Positions 61,080 through 64,000 of a DNA stretch of 64,000 bases are shown piece by piece. This DNA is from Lysobacter panacisoli. Its GTDB lineage: Bacteria > Pseudomonadota > Gammaproteobacteria > Xanthomonadales > Xanthomonadaceae. The first letter of the stretch is position 1, and every line of letters starts with the position of its first letter. Position numbers and translations under genes: made by a program. The DNA lies in contig NZ_VLNU01000001.1 in the NCBI RefSeq assembly GCF_009765165.1, forward strand, positions 2,345,001 through 2,409,000, written 5' to 3'. The notes under the pieces are model-generated. The model was not told the DNA's origin. It ran no database searches and saw nothing but the letters and a program-made list of their open reading frames with translations.

Positions 61080-61961
61080 TCAGGGCCAGTCGATGGTCCC
61101 GGCGACGACGTTGCAGACCTGTCCACCCGACCAGACTTCTCCGTCCTCGTCGACGCGCAGTCTCAGGCGCGCATCGAATCCGACCTCGCGACCCTGGCTG
61201 ACGAGGTAACGCCCGTTGCGGCCGGGCAGGGCGCCGTTGTGGTTGAGCCAGGCCGCGAGCGTCGCGTTGGCCGCGCCCGAGGCAGCGTCTTCGAACCGGG
61301 CCGGTGCCCCAACGAACGCGCGCACGACCAGGTCGTAATCGCGCCCGGCATCGGCACGCGCGAAGGCGCACAGGCCCATCGTTTCGGTCGATTCGGCTAG
61401 ATGCGCGATCGCATCCCAGTCCGGCGCCGCGCCGCGCAATGCGGCCTCACTGGCGAGTTCGGCCAGCCACCAGCGCCGCCCGCCGTCCATGAGGGCCGGC
61501 GGCAATGTGCCCGGAGCGAGGTCCTTGAGGACGTCGGCCAGCCGCGCGTCGCCCGCTTCGGCGACTTCGACCACGCGGGCGCGCGGCGTGCGCACCGCGA
61601 TCACGCGCGCGGCGCCTTCGCCGTCGACCGACAGCGGCAGCGTGCCGGCGATGCCCTCCTGCAGCAGTCGCCCCTGTTCCGGCCGGGCCAGACCGGCCTC
61701 GAGCACGACGTGCGCGGTGCCGACGCTGGGATGGCCGGCGAACGGAACCTCGCGGCGCGGGCTGAACATCCGCACGCGGTAACTGGCGCCGGGCGCGGTC
61801 GGCGGAAACACGAATGTGGTTTCCGGCAGCCGCGTCCAGCGTGCGATCGCCTGCATGGCGTTGTCGTCCAGGCCTTCGGCGTCGAGCACGGCGGCCAGCG
61901 GATTGCCGGCTCCGGGCCGATCGGCGAACACATCCAGTTGCAGGTAGCGGCGAAGCGTCAT
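61080..61961 (-). CDS. PhzF family isomerase/epimerase-like protein
   Basis: 293 residues. The two-domain diaminopimelate-epimerase fold shows VFADRPGAGNPLAAVL, catalytic Glu47 (RLPETTFVF), VPFAGHPSVGTAHVVL, and late SGAANATLAAWLNHNG. The named family member PhzF isomerises a phenazine precursor, but most homologues have unknown substrates, and no phenazine genes are present. No strong ribosome site before the ATG. It is divergent from the aspartokinase fusion gene and convergent with the hydrolase. Confidence 0.92.
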   Translation of the reverse strand: MTLRRYLQLDVFADRPGAGNPLAAVLDAEGLDDNAMQAIARWTRLPETTFVFPPTAPGASYRVRMFSPRREVPFAGHPSVGTAHVVLEAGLARPEQGRLLQEGIAGTLPLSVDGEGAARVIAVRTPRARVVEVAEAGDARLADVLKDLAPGTLPPALMDGGRRWWLAELASEAALRGAAPDWDAIAHLAESTETMGLCAFARADAGRDYDLVVRAFVGAPARFEDAASGAANATLAAWLNHNGALPGRNGRYLVSQGREVGFDARLRLRVDEDGEVWSGGQVCNVVAGTIDWP

Positions 61962-61990
61962 CGGGTGGGGGTCCGAGTGGGGATTTCGAC

Positions 61991-62075
61991 TAGAATTGCG
62001 GGGTTTACGGCCGCGTTACTCGCCTGATCGGCGACGGCGCGCCATTCTAGGTTCTGTGCGGGCGGCGTGCCCGCA
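61991..62075 (+). promoter_or_regulatory. Candidate promoter and leader of the aspartokinase fusion gene
   Basis: A -10-like TAGAAT at 61991-61996 without a good -35, then a leader of about 145 bases. It holds a 7-base perfect hairpin (TGCGGGC / GCCCGCA, loop GGCGT) at 62057-62075. The leader is too short and dissimilar for a lysine riboswitch, and no short Lys-rich leader peptide is evident. Confidence 0.35.
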
Positions 62076-62146
62076 CGGTTGCAGGCGTAACAACTTACCA
62101 ATCCCCTTCACTTTTCGATCTGAAGATCATCACGAGGACAGTTGCG

Positions 62147-64000
62147 GTGGCGCAAGCGAATCGCTGGGTAGTACTCAAGTTCGGCGGCACATCCGTGTCT
62201 CGCCGGAACCGTTGGGACACCATCGGACGCCTCGCCGGAAAACGCATGTCCGAGGAAGGCGTGCGCGTGCTGGTGGTGGTGTCGGCGCTGTCGGGCGTCA
62301 CCAACGAGCTGCAGGCGATCGCCAATGGCGACGGCATCGACGCGCGCATCGCCGCGCTGGTCGAACGCCACCGCGCGTTCTGCGGCGAACTCGACCTCGA
62401 TCCCGACCAGGTGCTTGGCCAACGGCTCGCCGCGCTGCAGGCGCTGGCGACCGATGCGCGTGCGTCTTCGCGTCCGTTGGAATGGCAGGCCGAAGTGCTG
62501 GCGCAGGGCGAGCTGCTGTCGTCCACGCTCGGCGCGGCTTACCTGCGCACGCAGGGCCACGACTTCGGCTGGTGCGATGCGCGCGAGTGGCTCGATGCGG
62601 TGTCGCTGCCCAACGCGAGTGCGTGGTCGCAGCGACTGTCGGTGAACTGCCGCCTCGATGGCGACGGCTTCGGCGCGCGCTTCTCCGAGCAGGCTTCGCC
62701 GATGCTCATCACCCAGGGTTTCATCTCGCGCCACGGCGACGGCGGCACCGCGATCCTCGGACGCGGCGGCTCCGATACGTCGGCTGCGTACTTCGGTGCG
62801 CTGCTGAAGGCACAGCGCGTGGAGATCTGGACCGACGTGCCCGGCATGTTCAGCGCCAATCCGCGCGACGTGCCCGAAGCGCGCCTGCTCACCCGCCTGC
62901 ACTATGCCGAAGCGCAGGAAATCGCCACCACCGGCGCGAAGGTGCTGCATCCGCGTTCGATCGCGCCGTGCCGCGACGCCGGCGTGCCGATGGCGATCCT
63001 CGACACCGAGCGCCCGGATTTGCCGGGCACGCGCATCGATGCGACCGCCGCGACCGTGCCGGGCGTGAAGGCGATCAGCCGTCGCAACGGCATCGTGCTG
63101 GTGTCGATGGAAAGCATCGGCATGTGGCAGCAGGTCGGCTTCCTCGCCGACGTGTTCGAACGCTTCAAGCGCCACGGCCTGTCGATCGATCTGATCGGTT
63201 CGTCGGAAACCAACGTCACCGTGTCGCTGGATCCGAGCGAGAACCTGGTCAACACCAACGTGCTCGAAGCGCTCAGCGCCGATCTGGCCGAGATCTGCCG
63301 GGTCAAGGTGATCGCGCCGTGCGCGGCGATCACCCTGGTCGGTCGCGGCATGCGTTCGCTGCTGCACCGCCTGAGCGACATCTGGGCGACGTTCGGCCGC
63401 GAGCGCGTGCACCTGATCTCGCAGTCGTCCAACGACCTCAACCTGACCTTCGTCATCGACGAGGCGGACGCCGAAGGCCTGCTGCCGCACTTGCACGCCG
63501 AGCTGATCCGCTCGCGCGCGATGCCGGTGCGCGATGCGACGGTGTTCGGTCCGAGCTGGCGCGAGATCGCGTTCGGCGCGCCCAAGCGTGCGCCGGCGTG
63601 GTGGCGCGGTCGCCGCGAGGCGCTGCTCGCGATCGCGCAGCAGGGCACGCCGCGCTACGTGTACGACCTGGCCACCGTGCGCGAACGCGCGCGCTCGCTC
63701 AGCGAGACCGCCGCGGTCGACCGCTGCTTCTACGCGATCAAGGCCAACTCGCACCCGGCGATCCTCAAGGCCATCGCCGGTGAAGGCTTCGGCCTGGAAT
63801 GCGTGTCGCAGGGCGAGTTCGAGCGCGTGTTCGCCACGCTGCCCGACCTCGCGCCGGGTCGCGTGCTGTTCACGCCGAGCTTCGCGCCGCGTCGCGAGTA
63901 CGAGGCGGCATTCGAGCGCGGCATCATCGTCACGCTCGACAACATCGAGGCGCTGCAGCGTTGGCCGGAGGTGTTCCGCGATCGCACGATCTGGCTGCGC
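62147..64000 (+). CDS. Bifunctional aspartate kinase/diaminopimelate decarboxylase (5' part)
   Basis: Partial: 618 codons are in the window and the gene continues past the right edge. The GTG start has GAGGA 8 bases upstream. The aspartokinase domain (about 1-300) starts VVLKFGGTSVS (Lys11) and has ILGRGGSDTSAA. Two ACT domains (about 310-450) follow, with VSMESIGMWQQVGFLADVF and SSETNVTVSLD. The PLP barrel of diaminopimelate decarboxylase then begins, with Lys532 in YAIKANSHP. It joins the first and last steps of lysine synthesis, and the ACT domains suggest lysine or threonine feedback. The fusion is typical of Xanthomonadaceae. Confidence 0.93.
   Translation, partial: MAQANRWVVLKFGGTSVSRRNRWDTIGRLAGKRMSEEGVRVLVVVSALSGVTNELQAIANGDGIDARIAALVERHRAFCGELDLDPDQVLGQRLAALQALATDARASSRPLEWQAEVLAQGELLSSTLGAAYLRTQGHDFGWCDAREWLDAVSLPNASAWSQRLSVNCRLDGDGFGARFSEQASPMLITQGFISRHGDGGTAILGRGGSDTSAAYFGALLKAQRVEIWTDVPGMFSANPRDVPEARLLTRLHYAEAQEIATTGAKVLHPRSIAPCRDAGVPMAILDTERPDLPGTRIDATAATVPGVKAISRRNGIVLVSMESIGMWQQVGFLADVFERFKRHGLSIDLIGSSETNVTVSLDPSENLVNTNVLEALSADLAEICRVKVIAPCAAITLVGRGMRSLLHRLSDIWATFGRERVHLISQSSNDLNLTFVIDEADAEGLLPHLHAELIRSRAMPVRDATVFGPSWREIAFGAPKRAPAWWRGRREALLAIAQQGTPRYVYDLATVRERARSLSETAAVDRCFYAIKANSHPAILKAIAGEGFGLECVSQGEFERVFATLPDLAPGRVLFTPSFAPRREYEAAFERGIIVTLDNIEALQRWPEVFRDRTIWLR

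Noticed and set aside
61080-61961. Phenazine synthesis locus
   Set aside because: Only a PhzF-family gene is present; such proteins are widespread without phenazine genes, and no phzA-G neighbours exist.
61962-62146. Lysine riboswitch upstream of the aspartokinase fusion
   Set aside because: The region is about 185 bases and shows none of the conserved L-box junction sequence that I could recognise.

Overview
The window looks like a chromosomal segment from a high-GC gammaproteobacterium of the Xanthomonadaceae, most like Lysobacter or a close relative. This rests on gene content and order: rpoN-hpf-ptsN-hprK-rapZ behind the lpt genes, a fused cysNC, murU/amgK beside hda, an Rrf2-sufBCDS cluster, and a fused aspartokinase/diaminopimelate decarboxylase. 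Codon use is uniformly GC-rich. I see no rRNA, tRNA, CRISPR array, insertion sequence or prophage. Coding density is high and no gene-free stretch exceeds 300 bases.

Layout. 1-8.6 kb (minus strand): a small lipoprotein, an EF-hand protein, then rapZ, hprK, ptsN, hpf, rpoN, lptB, lptA, lptC, kdsC and kdsD. This joins LPS core-sugar synthesis and LPS transport to sigma-54 and the nitrogen-PTS/RapZ signalling genes. 8.8-12 kb (plus): ibaG, murA, a small membrane protein and a Tat-exported NAD-fold protein. 12-15.2 kb (minus): two tandem DUF3108 proteins, purN and purM. 15.3-18.3 kb (plus): DUF2066 protein, AI-2E-type permease and hda. 18.3-20.1 kb (minus): murU and amgK for cell-wall recycling.

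20.2-31.8 kb is a sulfur-assimilation island: cysK-cysG, divergent from cysB and a tautomerase, then cysJ-cysI-cysH (minus), divergent from cysD-cysNC. Together these genes take sulfate to adenylylsulfate, PAPS, sulfite, sulfide and cysteine, and supply siroheme through CysG. A strong bidirectional terminator closes the island. 31.9-35.1 kb carries a GlsB-type membrane protein, an M20 peptidase, an exported helix-hairpin-helix protein and a HutD protein.

35.2-43.1 kb is a minus-strand iron operon behind a Fur-box promoter: TonB-dependent receptor, PiuC-like dioxygenase, PepSY membrane protein, DUF2271 protein, DUF4198 protein, ApbE flavin transferase and a membrane-anchored diflavin reductase. 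The DUF2271 protein carries a motif resembling the ApbE flavinylation site. The operon therefore reads as a flavin-based electron route from cytosolic NADPH to the periplasm for ferric reduction. This is the most interesting system in the window. It is followed at 43.2-49.4 kb by the SUF Fe-S assembly operon (Rrf2 regulator, sufB, sufC, sufD, sufS, GNAT, Rieske ferredoxin).

49.7-64 kb is a mix of genes: a SET-domain lysine methyltransferase with a histone-H1-like tail, 3-hydroxybutyrate dehydrogenase, a DUF5916 outer-membrane protein, a PIN-domain protein, two lipoproteins, a LysE exporter, a DUF2272 protein, an EF-G-like GTPase, an Ohr/OsmC-type protein, an alpha/beta hydrolase, a PhzF protein, and the start of the fused lysC/lysA-type gene, which runs off the right edge.
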